Origin: Actinomycetes bacterium
Lineage (GTDB): Bacteria > Actinomycetota > Acidimicrobiia > Acidimicrobiales > Microtrichaceae
Reading direction: 5' to 3'
Length of the DNA: 63,370 nt
Assembly: GCA_023389745.1 (NCBI GenBank)
Contig: JAEWED010000116.1
Location: 1-63,370, forward strand
This document shows positions 43,408 through 53,640 of this stretch, in pieces. A program made the position numbers and the translations under genes. The notes under the pieces are model-generated. The model saw nothing but the letters and a program-made list of their open reading frames with translations. It was not told the DNA's origin and did no database searches. Every line of letters starts with the position of its first letter. Within the stretch, counting starts at the first letter, position 1.

Positions 43408-44933
43408 AGATCTCCCGACTCGTGGTGGTGACCGCGCTCGTGCTCGCGCTGCTCGGCCTGACGACCTGGTGGGACGGCACGCCCGAACCCGCGTCGGAGC
43501 CGGAGCAGATCGTCGACCTGCCCGCCGCCGGCAGCGCGGATGGCCTGTCGTCGACCTGGTACTGCGCCGCGTTCGCCACCGGCGTCGAGGGCACGCTGCA
43601 CGACCTGATCGTCACCAACCCCGGAGCGGCGAGCCGGGCCCGGGTGACCGCCTACGACGCCGAGGGCACCAAGGGCGTGCAGACCGTCGATCTCGCGGCA
43701 GGGACCACCACCAAGGTCGAGGCCCGAGAGCTCTTCCAGACCGGCGACGTGTCGATCATGGTCGAGTCCCCGGCGGGCGATCTGGTGGTCGAGCACCGCC
43801 TGGTCACGTCGCTCGGGGTCGACCAGGTGGCGTGCGCGACCTCGGCGTCCGACGAGTGGCACTTCCCGGCGCTGAGCACCGCGCTGGGCTCCGCCGCCCG
43901 GCTGGTGCTGTTCAACCCGTTCTCGTCCGACGCCGGCGTGGACGTCACCGTCGCCCGTGACGACGGAGTGAGCCTGCCCGCCGCGCTCACCGGGATCGTG
44001 GTCCCGGCCGGCTCCACCAAGGTCGTCGACCTGTCCGAGTCCGTGGTGCGCCGCGACCTGTTCTCGCTGTCGCTCGAGCTGCGGACCGGCCGGGTCATCG
44101 CCGAGACCGTGCAGGTCTACGACCCCGAGGCGATCCCGCCGGAGGTCCGAGACCGCATCCCTCCGGCCCGGGGTGTCCGGATGATGCTCGGCGTGCCCCG
44201 TCCGGCCTCGAACTGGGCCTTCGCCGACGGGTTCACCGGCCCGGGCGTGCGCGAGCGAGTCGTGGTCTACAACCCCGGCGACGAGAAGGTCACCGTGATG
44301 ATCCAGGTCGTGCCCTTCAGCGGCGCCGAGCTGGCTCCGGAGCCCTTCGAGCTCGAGGTGGCGGCTCGCCGCTACGGGTCGGTCGACCTGAGCGCAGAGG
44401 GCCGGATCCCCGCCGAGGGTCTGCATGCGATCCGGGTGCAGGCCGAACCGTCGGACCGCGTCGTGGTCGGTCGCTCGGTGCTGATCGACGGCGGCCCGGG
44501 TGACGCCACGACGCCGGGTGTCGTGCAGCGGCCGAACCTGCGCTGGGGTGCGACGATCAGTGGCGGCAGCCCGATCGCCGCGACCGGCTGGCTGGCCTCG
44601 GGCCTGGTCGTCGGAGAGGGCCAGCAGCCGATGCTCCAGATCCACAACCCCAACCCGGGCATCGTGTCGTTCACCGCGACGGTCCGCGGCGGGCCCGACG
44701 ACGGCCTGGTCCTGGCCGACGGCGTCGAGGTGGCCGCCGGCGACAGCCTGGCGCTCCCCGTGGCCGCCGAAGGCCTGAGCGCCGGCGACGTCACCGTGGT
44801 CGTCAACGCCGGGTCACCGGTCGTGGTCGAGCGTCTGATCACGTTCGTGTCACGTCAGGACCTGGCGATGGGTCTCGCCGTGCCGTTCGCCGGCGAGGGC
44901 GAGCGCACCGTGTCGCTCGCGGATCAGGGCTGA
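43404..44933 (+). CDS. DUF5719 family secreted/membrane-anchored protein
   Basis: A 509-residue protein translationally coupled to the GT2 gene (ATGA). An N-terminal helix (about 5-22) is a signal anchor; the remainder is an extracytoplasmic repetitive beta-rich protein in which units like LIVTNPGAASRARVTAYDAEG, LVLFNPFSSDAGVDVTV, VVVYNPGDEKVTVMIQV and IHNPNPGIVSFTATV recur, suggesting several beta-sandwich repeats. This matches DUF5719, commonly found next to the large GT2 protein in actinobacteria. It is probably an exported partner of the glycosyltransferase, but its activity is unknown. Confidence 0.8.
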   Translation: MKISRLVVVTALVLALLGLTTWWDGTPEPASEPEQIVDLPAAGSADGLSSTWYCAAFATGVEGTLHDLIVTNPGAASRARVTAYDAEGTKGVQTVDLAAGTTTKVEARELFQTGDVSIMVESPAGDLVVEHRLVTSLGVDQVACATSASDEWHFPALSTALGSAARLVLFNPFSSDAGVDVTVARDDGVSLPAALTGIVVPAGSTKVVDLSESVVRRDLFSLSLELRTGRVIAETVQVYDPEAIPPEVRDRIPPARGVRMMLGVPRPASNWAFADGFTGPGVRERVVVYNPGDEKVTVMIQVVPFSGAELAPEPFELEVAARRYGSVDLSAEGRIPAEGLHAIRVQAEPSDRVVVGRSVLIDGGPGDATTPGVVQRPNLRWGATISGGSPIAATGWLASGLVVGEGQQPMLQIHNPNPGIVSFTATVRGGPDDGLVLADGVEVAAGDSLALPVAAEGLSAGDVTVVVNAGSPVVVERLITFVSRQDLAMGLAVPFAGEGERTVSLADQG

Positions 44934-44938
44934 GCCCG

Positions 44939-45385
44939 ATGGAACGCATCCTGATCGCCCTTGCGCTGGCCGCCGTCGTCGTGGTGATCGCGGTGCTGCT
45001 GCAGCGCCGGCGTCCTGACGCACCGACCCAGCCGTCGGTCGGGTACACCGCCCCTGCCCAGCTCGACCGGGCCGACTTCGAGCGCCCCGACGCCCCGTGG
45101 CTGGTGGTCGTGTTCACCTCGGCGACGTGTGAGACCTGCGCCGATGTCGCGGCGAAGGCGGCGATCCTCGACTCGGGCGAGGTCGCGGTCCAGGTGGTCG
45201 AAGCGGTCCGGGACCGCGACCTGCACCAGCGCTACTCGATCGAGGCGGTGCCGATCGTCGCCATCGCCGGCAGCGACGGCGTCGTGGCGTCGTCGTTCAT
45301 GGGTCCGGTGTCGTCGACACACCTGTGGGCAGCGCTCGCCGAGCTCCGCGACCCCGGCAGCGTGCCGCCGGACTGCTCGCACTGA
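44939..45385 (+). CDS. Membrane-tethered thioredoxin-fold protein
   Basis: A 148-residue protein. One membrane helix (3-22) is followed by a thioredoxin fold with a CxxC centre (TSATCETCADVA) and a cis-proline region (IEAVPIVAIAGSDG). It begins 5 nt after the DUF5719 stop and ends the operon. It probably acts outside the membrane on disulfides or as a reductant. A specific partner is not known; the operon suggests envelope-protein maturation. Confidence 0.8.
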   Translation: MERILIALALAAVVVVIAVLLQRRRPDAPTQPSVGYTAPAQLDRADFERPDAPWLVVVFTSATCETCADVAAKAAILDSGEVAVQVVEAVRDRDLHQRYSIEAVPIVAIAGSDGVVASSFMGPVSSTHLWAALAELRDPGSVPPDCSH

Positions 45386-45389
45386 GCCG

Positions 45390-45413
45390 GCCGCCCCAGC
45401 GGGGGGGGGCGGC
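45390..45413. terminator. GC hairpin between convergent thioredoxin and ftsH genes
   Basis: GCCGCCCC (45390-45397) pairs with GGGGCGGC (45406-45413) around a loop that starts with a nine-G run (45401-45409). It lies between the two stop codons and could serve both strands. Confidence 0.5.
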
Positions 45414-45419
45414 GCCCGG

Positions 45420-47492
<2,073 letters not shown>

Positions 47493-47498
47493 GTGCAC

Positions 47499-47504
47499 AG
47501 CCTA
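47499..47504 (-). promoter_or_regulatory. Leaderless -10 box (TAGGCT) of ftsH
   Basis: Minus-strand TAGGCT ends 6 nt before the ftsH ATG at 47492. The region 47505-47613 between ftsH and DUF3499 holds no gene. Confidence 0.5.
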
Positions 47505-47613
47505 GGAGCACCGGGGGACATCGCCGTGGCGTGGATCGCATGCAGCTGAGAACACTGTGAACTTGCGGCGCAATCCCCCTGCGAGCATCCCCGACCCGCA
47601 GCGACGGCGCCGG

Positions 47614-47619
47614 TACCGT
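47614..47619 (+). promoter_or_regulatory. Leaderless -10 box (TACCGT) of the DUF3499 gene
   Basis: TACCGT ends 7 nt before the GTG at 47627. Confidence 0.55.
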
Positions 47620-47626
47620 CGACGAG

Positions 47627-47869
47627 GTGAGCAGGAGCTGTGCACGTCCCGGATGCAGTCGATCGGCGGTGGCGACGCTGTCGTACTCCTACGCCGATGG
47701 CGTGGTGTACCTCGAGGAGCTCTCGCCCGAGGATCACCCGATGGTGCACGACCTGTGCCGGATGCACGCGTCGACGGTGCGGGTGCCGCGGGGCTGGTCG
47801 TTGACCGACCGGTGGTCCGAGGCGGCAGCCACGGTCGAGCCGTCGCGGCTCGACCTCGTCGGCGCCTGA
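47627..47869 (+). CDS. DUF3499 family protein
   Basis: An 80-residue protein. MSRSCARPGCSRSAVATLSYSYADGVVYLEEL, the CRMHASTVRVPRGW motif and small size match DUF3499, a family conserved in actinobacteria next to mannose genes. The Cys pairs (CARPGC, and C-x2-H in LCRMH) suggest a small zinc site. Function unknown. The GTG start is leaderless by the -10 spacing. It is followed 1 nt later by a CPBP protease gene. Confidence 0.85.
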   Translation: MSRSCARPGCSRSAVATLSYSYADGVVYLEELSPEDHPMVHDLCRMHASTVRVPRGWSLTDRWSEAAATVEPSRLDLVGA

Positions 47870-47870
47870 G

Positions 47871-48626
47871 GTGTCCACCCTGCCCCTGAGCCCGTCGGGC
47901 GAGCCGGATCCTCTCGGCGCGGGCGAACCCACACCGACCTGGGGGCTCGGCGAAGTGGTCGTCGGGATCCTCGGCAGCCTCGCGCTGTCGACCCTGATCG
48001 GCGCGCTGATCATCGGGATCGCCGGCTGGAAGACCTCGGACCAGATCCCCGTGTGGGGCATGGCGCTGCTGCAGATCCCGCTGTGGGGCGGCTACCTGGG
48101 CGCAGTGGTGTTCGCCGGTCGCCGACTCGGCAACGGGGTGGCCGCTGACTTCGGCGTCCGACAGCAGTGGCTCGACGTGCCCGTCGGGCTGGCCATCGGC
48201 ATCGTGACCCAGCTGCTCGTGCTGCCCGCCATCTACCTGCCGATCCTGTGGGCGCTCGGCTCCGACCAGGACGAGCTCTCCGAGCCGGCGCGCGAGCTCG
48301 CATCCCGGGCGAACTCGTCGATCGGCTGGATCCTGTTCGCGCTCATCGTCGGCGTCGGTGCGCCGGTCGTCGAGGAGCTGTTCTACCGAGGCCTCTTCCT
48401 GCGCGCGCTGCGCAAGAAGGGCCTCGCGCCGGCGCTCTGCGTCGTGATCTCGGCCGCCGTGTTCGCCGCGATCCACTTCCAGCCGCTGCAGTTCCCCGGA
48501 CTGTTCGTGGTGGGTCTGGTGTGCGGCGCCCTGGTCGCCCGGACCGGTCGGCTCGGTCCGGCGATCTGGGTCCACGTCGGCTTCAACGGGACCGCCGCGT
48601 TGTCGCTGTACCTGTCGCGTTCCTGA
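47871..48626 (+). CDS. CPBP family intramembrane metalloprotease
   Basis: A 251-residue polytopic protein with the CAAX-protease/bacteriocin-processing motifs: GAPVVEELFYRGLFLRAL (EE-x3-R), FAAIHFQPL and a late HVGFNGTAAL. About six membrane segments. Family members cleave membrane-embedded substrates or serve in immunity and signalling. The GTG starts one nucleotide after the DUF3499 stop, so the pair is co-transcribed. The substrate is not inferable. Confidence 0.86.
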   Translation: MSTLPLSPSGEPDPLGAGEPTPTWGLGEVVVGILGSLALSTLIGALIIGIAGWKTSDQIPVWGMALLQIPLWGGYLGAVVFAGRRLGNGVAADFGVRQQWLDVPVGLAIGIVTQLLVLPAIYLPILWALGSDQDELSEPARELASRANSSIGWILFALIVGVGAPVVEELFYRGLFLRALRKKGLAPALCVVISAAVFAAIHFQPLQFPGLFVVGLVCGALVARTGRLGPAIWVHVGFNGTAALSLYLSRS

Positions 48627-48848
48627 GCGCCAGGGCACCGCAGGGGTGTGACACATGCCGTGAACGCCCCGGATCGCCCGTCCCACATGGGTCGTTCGGC
48701 CCATTTTCGCAGTCGTACGGCTCATTCGGCTCTGGATCGCTCTCATCGGGGTAGTCCATCTGCCGATGGAGTACGAGCAGCCGGAGATCACCGGCTCGTC
48801 CGGCCGCTGGGGCACGGATCGATCATCGAACTGTGGAGCAGGAGAACC

Positions 48849-49046
48849 GTGTCGTCGTGCAACGCGTGTGGCAACCAGCAGGTGGAGATCGGTCTCACGA
48901 TCGACGGGTCCCGACTGATCATGAGGTCGTGTTCGAACTGCGACACCCGCAGCTGGCACCGCGACGGTGAGACCGTCGGCCTCGACGGCGTGCTCCACGA
49001 CATCAGCTCGGTCCCGACGCGCTACCGCCGCTCGCTGTCGGCCTGA
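48849..49046 (+). CDS. Small double-CxxC zinc-ribbon protein
   Basis: A 65-residue protein: CNACGNQQVEIGLTI, then RSCSNCDTRSWHRDGETVGLDGVL. Two C-x2-C pairs form a zinc ribbon. Similar small proteins occur in related actinobacteria but have no known function to me. The GTG at 48849 follows an AGGAG Shine-Dalgarno by 4 nt. The 222-bp region upstream holds an imperfect inverted repeat around CATCGG...CCGATG and no clear -10 box. Confidence 0.65.
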   Translation: MSSCNACGNQQVEIGLTIDGSRLIMRSCSNCDTRSWHRDGETVGLDGVLHDISSVPTRYRRSLSA

Positions 49047-49057
49047 CCGAGCGGGCA

Positions 49058-49074
49058 CGCGGCGCATCGCCGCG
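49058..49074 (+). terminator. Hairpin after the zinc-ribbon gene
   Basis: CGCGGCG-CAT-CGCCGCG starts 12 nt past the stop codon. It is a stable stem without a T-tract. Confidence 0.45.
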
Positions 49075-49182
49075 CGACCCCCGTCGCGATGACACCCCTC
49101 GTGACCGGCAGCTGAGTCCGCTCGAAGTCTCGTCGGCCCGGTGCCCACCGATCCGGGCGAGCCGTGCCACCATGGTTGCTCC

Positions 49183-52100
49183 ATGGATGAGACCTCCCGG
49201 GCCGGGGACGAACGGGTCGGCCTCGACGTAGCTCCGATCGACGCGCCCGACGACGCGCGCCCTCCCTCCGACGACCCTCCCTCCGACGACCCTCCCTCCG
49301 ACGACGAGGCCCCCAGTGGCACCGCAACCCTCGGCACCGGTCGTCCCGAGGACTCCGCCGGCGGGGGCGCGGACTTCGTCACCGATGCGCCGGCGCCCCG
49401 GGAGCCGATGGACCCCGAGCAACGCCTGGAGCTCGAGAAGTGGTTCGGGCTGCTCGTCGCGATCGCCTGTGGGATCGCGGTCTTCGCATCGCTGGGCCCC
49501 GATCTGCTCTTCCGGAACACGACGCCGACCGGTGGCGACATGGGTGCCCACGTCTGGGGACCGAAGTTCCTGACCGACCACCTGCTGCCCGAGTTCCGCG
49601 TCACCGGCTGGACCCAGGACTGGTACGCCGGGTTCCCCGCGTACGTCTTCTACATGGTCGTGCCGTCGCTGCTGATCGTGTGGCTCTCGGCCAACCCACC
49701 GGTCTGGCTGATCCCGGTGCTGCTGGTGATCATCGGCGGCGCGGCGTGGTTCGCGCTCCAGCGCGTCCGCGCACCGTGGGGCCGGACGCTCGTGTGGATC
49801 GCCGTCGTGTTCTCGACGGTGCTGGTGCTGCCGATCCCGTACAACATCGCGTTCAAGCTGGTCACGGTCTCGGGACTGGTCACGCTGCCCGTCGCGCTCT
49901 ACGCCGTCGGCCGTGCCGCCAAGGTCCCGTTCCCGGGCCCGCCGCTGCTCGCCATGGCGACCCTGCCGTTCATCTACGACCGGGGCTTCACGATCCTCGG
50001 CGGCAACGGCGCCTCGACGATGGCGGGGGAGTTCGCCTTCTCGATCTCGCTGACCTTCGCCTTCTTGTTCCTGGCGGTCCTGTTCAAGGGCATCGACACC
50101 GGACGTGATCGCGCGCTCGGTGCGGTGCTCGCGGCGCTGACCGTCCTGTGCCACCTCATCCCGGCGATCTTCGCCCTCATCGCGACGGTGGTCATCCTCT
50201 TCGTCCGTCGCGAGGACCGCACCCCCTGGTGGGACGCGAACCGGGCGGGCCGGATCGTCGCCGGCGTGCTGGTCGTGATCACGCTGGTCACGATCATCCC
50301 GGAGCGAGGTCTGCCGTTCGTCGGTTGGGCGATCCCGACCCCGCTGCCGCAGTGGTGGTTCCCGGCGCTCGCCTCGCTGGTCGCGCTCGCGCTCTTCACG
50401 GGCTTCCAGCCCCAGCTCGCCTCATACTTCCGCAACCCGGACCGACGCCTGGTCGCGATGGGCCTGTCGCTCGTCGGTGCCGGCGGCGTCGTCCTGCTGA
50501 TCGCCCTCGGCGTGCTGCCGTTCGGGCCCTGGACGATGGTGCTGATCGCGATCGCTGCGGCGATCGTCCTGTTCGCCGGGTGGGACTGGCGGGCCGTGCG
50601 CTGGGTGGTCGTGGTCGGTCCCGTCGGTGCGTTGCTCTCGGCGTTCTGGTTCCTGCCGTTCCTCTCCAGCAGCACCTGGATGAACGACATGGGCTGGGAG
50701 AAGTACACCCGGTACTCCGACCACCTGCTGGCCCGTGACATCACCGAGATGTCGTTGTCGGGCATGCCGTACCGCAACATCGTGTACGCGCTCGCGGCGC
50801 TCGGCGTGATCCTGTCGCTGCTGCACCGCGTGCGACTCGGATGGGCCCTGGCGCTGATCGTCATGGTCTTCGCCTGGATCTTCCGCTACTTCCCCCAGTA
50901 CCGCCTCTGGAACGCCCGCCTGCTGCCGTTCCTCTACCTGGCGATCTACTTGCTCGCCGGTCTGGCGCTCGCGCTGGTGATCCGGTCGCTGGTCATCGCG
51001 GTCCAGGACCTCTCGGCGCGCAGCGACGAGCCCCTGGCGGTCGGACTGATCGGCACCGGTGTGGTCGTGGTGGCTCTGGCGGTCGTGCTGCTCGGCGGCA
51101 TGCGTCTCCTGCCCGGTGGCGAGTCGGTCTCCGACCCCGCCGATCCGTCGTCGTCGGTGTACCGCTGGGCGGGCCTGAACTTCGAGTCCAGCATCGTCAA
51201 GGACTGGGCCCGGTGGAACTACGAGGGCCTCGAGGGCAAGCCCGCCCACGGCGAGTTCCAGGGCATCGTCGACATGATGTCCGAGGTGAGCGAGGAGCAC
51301 GGCTGCGGTCGTGCCATGTGGGAGTACGAGAGCGGCCTGCAGCGCTTCGGCACCCCGATGGCGCTCATGTTGCTGCCGTACTTCACCGACGGCTGCATCG
51401 GCTCGATGGAGGGCCTCTACTTCGAGGCGTCCTCGACGACGCCGTTCCACTTCCTCAACCAGTCCGAGCTGTCGGTCGGGCCGTCGCGCGCCCAGCGCGA
51501 CCTGCCCTACAGCCAGCAACTCGACATGGACAAGGGTGTGCAGCACCTGCAGCTGATGGGTGTGAAGTACTACATGGCCACCAGCGACGCCGCAGTGGCG
51601 GCCGCACGAGAACACGAGGACCTCGAGGAGGTCGCCGCCCAGACCTTCGTCGTGCCGAGCGACAACGGCGGCCAACCGGTGGAGCACACCTGGGCCGTGT
51701 TCGAGGTCGCCGACTCCGAGATCGTCACACCCCTGGCCTACGACCCCGTCGTGCTGAGCGACGCGGACGACCACATCGACGGCTGGGTCTACGCCGCCGA
51801 GCACCCGCCCGCGGTCGAGGGCCAGCCCAGGCCGCCCAAGGACCCCGGCCCTGCGGTGCTCTGGTACAACGACCCGACCCGCTGGGACGTGCTGCTCGCC
51901 ACCTCCGGTCCCGAGGACTGGCCGCGTGCCCCCTCGACCGACCTGGACCCGCCGCGGCAGGCGACCGAGCCGGCCACGGTGTCCGACATCGAGATGACCT
52001 CGGACACCGTGTCGTTCTCGGTCGACGAGGTCGGCGTCCCGGTCCTGGTCAAGGTCTCGTACTTCCCGAACTGGACGGTCAGCGGCGCCGAGGGCCCGTA

Positions 52101-52407
52101 CCGCGTCAGCCCGAACTTCATGGTCGTCGTGCCGACCGAGCACGACGTCGTCCTGAGCTACGGCTACCGCGGCAGCGACCTGCTCGGCTGGCTGCTGACG
52201 TTCGTCGGCGTGGGCCTGCTCGCCGCACTCGGCGCCTGGGACGTGCGAGACCGCCGTCGCTCGGCAGAGGAGGCCGGCAGCGCGGCGGCTGACGGGGGCA
52301 GCGACATCCCCGGTGAACAGGCCGACGCCCCTGCCGGCGATGCCCTGAGCGACGACGCCGTGACCGATGCGGACGCTCCGACCGGACCGTCCCCCGCGCC
52401 GACCTGA
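49183..52407 (+). CDS. Large polytopic membrane protein, PTPS-related / GT-C-like
   Basis: A 1074-residue protein. An acidic disordered N-terminus (about 1-85, with PPSDD repeats) precedes some 13 membrane segments. The first loop TPTGGDMGAHVWGPKFLTDHLLPE and GWTQDWYAGFPAYVFYMVVPS match the predicted '6-pyruvoyl-tetrahydropterin synthase-related' membrane domain, which has GT-C topology. A large extracytoplasmic C-terminal region (about 650-1010), one more helix and an acidic tail follow. It likely transfers sugars from a polyprenyl donor. A weak CATGGT box lies 6 nt before the ATG. Confidence 0.75.
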   Translation: MDETSRAGDERVGLDVAPIDAPDDARPPSDDPPSDDPPSDDEAPSGTATLGTGRPEDSAGGGADFVTDAPAPREPMDPEQRLELEKWFGLLVAIACGIAVFASLGPDLLFRNTTPTGGDMGAHVWGPKFLTDHLLPEFRVTGWTQDWYAGFPAYVFYMVVPSLLIVWLSANPPVWLIPVLLVIIGGAAWFALQRVRAPWGRTLVWIAVVFSTVLVLPIPYNIAFKLVTVSGLVTLPVALYAVGRAAKVPFPGPPLLAMATLPFIYDRGFTILGGNGASTMAGEFAFSISLTFAFLFLAVLFKGIDTGRDRALGAVLAALTVLCHLIPAIFALIATVVILFVRREDRTPWWDANRAGRIVAGVLVVITLVTIIPERGLPFVGWAIPTPLPQWWFPALASLVALALFTGFQPQLASYFRNPDRRLVAMGLSLVGAGGVVLLIALGVLPFGPWTMVLIAIAAAIVLFAGWDWRAVRWVVVVGPVGALLSAFWFLPFLSSSTWMNDMGWEKYTRYSDHLLARDITEMSLSGMPYRNIVYALAALGVILSLLHRVRLGWALALIVMVFAWIFRYFPQYRLWNARLLPFLYLAIYLLAGLALALVIRSLVIAVQDLSARSDEPLAVGLIGTGVVVVALAVVLLGGMRLLPGGESVSDPADPSSSVYRWAGLNFESSIVKDWARWNYEGLEGKPAHGEFQGIVDMMSEVSEEHGCGRAMWEYESGLQRFGTPMALMLLPYFTDGCIGSMEGLYFEASSTTPFHFLNQSELSVGPSRAQRDLPYSQQLDMDKGVQHLQLMGVKYYMATSDAAVAAAREHEDLEEVAAQTFVVPSDNGGQPVEHTWAVFEVADSEIVTPLAYDPVVLSDADDHIDGWVYAAEHPPAVEGQPRPPKDPGPAVLWYNDPTRWDVLLATSGPEDWPRAPSTDLDPPRQATEPATVSDIEMTSDTVSFSVDEVGVPVLVKVSYFPNWTVSGAEGPYRVSPNFMVVVPTEHDVVLSYGYRGSDLLGWLLTFVGVGLLAALGAWDVRDRRRSAEEAGSAAADGGSDIPGEQADAPAGDALSDDAVTDADAPTGPSPAPT
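49261..49305. repeat. Three perfect 15-bp tandem repeats
   Basis: CCTCCCTCCGACGAC is repeated three times without mismatch and encodes PPSDD units in the disordered N-terminus of the large membrane protein. Confidence 0.92.
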
Positions 52408-52411
52408 GCCG

Positions 52412-53599
52412 ATGAACCTGCTCCGACGCTTCACGCTGGTCGGAACCACGGCGACGGTGGTCGACGTCGTCGCGCTGATCCTGCTGTTCGAGCTGGCCCA
52501 CTGGCCTGCCTGGCTCGCCGACACCGCCGCGGTGGTCCTCGCCACCGCGGTGTCATGGTGCTTGCACGGCCTCGTCACGTTCCCCGACGACCCGACCAGG
52601 GCCTGGTTCCGGAACCTCGGGACCTACCTGCGCACCGCGGGGCTCGCCCTCGTGGTCGACGTCGCCGTCGTCACCCTGCTCGACGCGGCGCTGCGCCCGG
52701 GCTGGTGGGGAGCGTTGCTGGTGATCAAGGCGCCGGCGCTCGCCGCTGCGTTCCTGACCCGCATGCTCAACTACCGCCTCGCCATGTTCGAGACGGTGCG
52801 CGGCAAGCAGGCCGAGCCGGTGGCCCGGCCCGTCGCTCCCGGTTCGGTCCGCCTCAGCGTCGTCGTACCGGCCTACCGAGAGGCCGACCGCATCGCCGAG
52901 ACGGTGGGTCGCATCCGCACCGAGCTGGCCGAGGTGGCAGCCGACGGAGGGCTCGAGATCGTGGTGGTCGACGACGGCTCCGACGACGACACCGCGGAGC
53001 GGGCCGAACGAGCGGGAGCGGACCGCGTGCTGCGCCAGCGTCCCAACGCCGGCAAGGGGGCGGCGGTCCGGGCGGGAGTGCTGGCCGCCCGCGGTCGAGC
53101 GGTGGCCTTCACCGACGCGGACCTGTCGTACGCGCCGTCGCAGGTGCTGCGCCTGCTCGACGGCGTCGAGGCCGGATGGGACGTCGTGGTCGGCAGTCGC
53201 CAACACGTCGACACCCGGACCGTGGTGCGCGCCGGGCGACTCCGTGAGGTCGGCGGCCGGATCATCAACACGCTGACGGCGCTGGTGCTGCTGGGTCGGT
53301 ACCGCGACACGCAGTGCGGCCTGAAGGCGATGCGCTCCGACGTCGGTGCACTGATCTTCTCCCACAGCCGGATCGACGGATTCGCGTTCGACGTCGAGGT
53401 CTTCCACCTCGTCGAGCGGTACCGGCTGACGCTGCTCGAGGTGCCCGTCGAGGTGGTCAACTCGTCGCGCTCGACGGTCAACGTGGCCCGTGACGCCGCC
53501 CGGCTCGTCCGCGACCTGTTCCGCATCCGGCGCTGGGGACGCCTCGGGCTCTACGAGGCCGACGTCGACTCGGTCCTCGTGCCCGGCGACCGATCCTGA
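52412..53599 (+). CDS. GtrA-like membrane domain fused to GT2 glycosyltransferase
   Basis: A 395-residue protein. The N-terminal GtrA-like domain (about 5-130, four helices, FTLVGTTATVVDVVALILLF) is of the type that flips polyprenyl-linked sugars. A GT2 domain follows (about 145-375; VVVPAYREADRIAETV, VVDDGSDDDTAERA, FTDADLSYAP), resembling dolichyl-phosphate glucose/mannose synthases. The fusion would synthesise and flip a polyprenyl-phosphate sugar for the large membrane protein upstream, whose stop is 4 nt away. It begins at ATG 52412. Confidence 0.87.
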   Translation: MNLLRRFTLVGTTATVVDVVALILLFELAHWPAWLADTAAVVLATAVSWCLHGLVTFPDDPTRAWFRNLGTYLRTAGLALVVDVAVVTLLDAALRPGWWGALLVIKAPALAAAFLTRMLNYRLAMFETVRGKQAEPVARPVAPGSVRLSVVVPAYREADRIAETVGRIRTELAEVAADGGLEIVVVDDGSDDDTAERAERAGADRVLRQRPNAGKGAAVRAGVLAARGRAVAFTDADLSYAPSQVLRLLDGVEAGWDVVVGSRQHVDTRTVVRAGRLREVGGRIINTLTALVLLGRYRDTQCGLKAMRSDVGALIFSHSRIDGFAFDVEVFHLVERYRLTLLEVPVEVVNSSRSTVNVARDAARLVRDLFRIRRWGRLGLYEADVDSVLVPGDRS

Positions 53600-53626
53600 G
53601 CTTCGGGCCGGGGCACCGTGCCCCGC

Positions 53627-53632
53627 TAGGGT
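53627..53632 (+). promoter_or_regulatory. Leaderless -10 box (TAGGGT) of the phosphomannomutase gene
   Basis: TAGGGT ends 8 nt before the GTG at 53641. Confidence 0.5.
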
Positions 53633-53640
53633 GCACCCCC

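Noticed and set aside
45401..45409. A nine-G run as a G-quadruplex or phase-variable tract
   Set aside because: It is a single run in the loop of an intergenic hairpin between convergent genes, with no coding frame to switch and no further G-runs nearby.
48740..48775. A flagellar sigma-28-like promoter (TCATC, 14 nt, GCCGAT) upstream of the zinc-ribbon gene
   Set aside because: Only partly matches the consensus, no flagellar or chemotaxis genes are in the window, and it lies within an imperfect inverted repeat that explains the GCCGAT.
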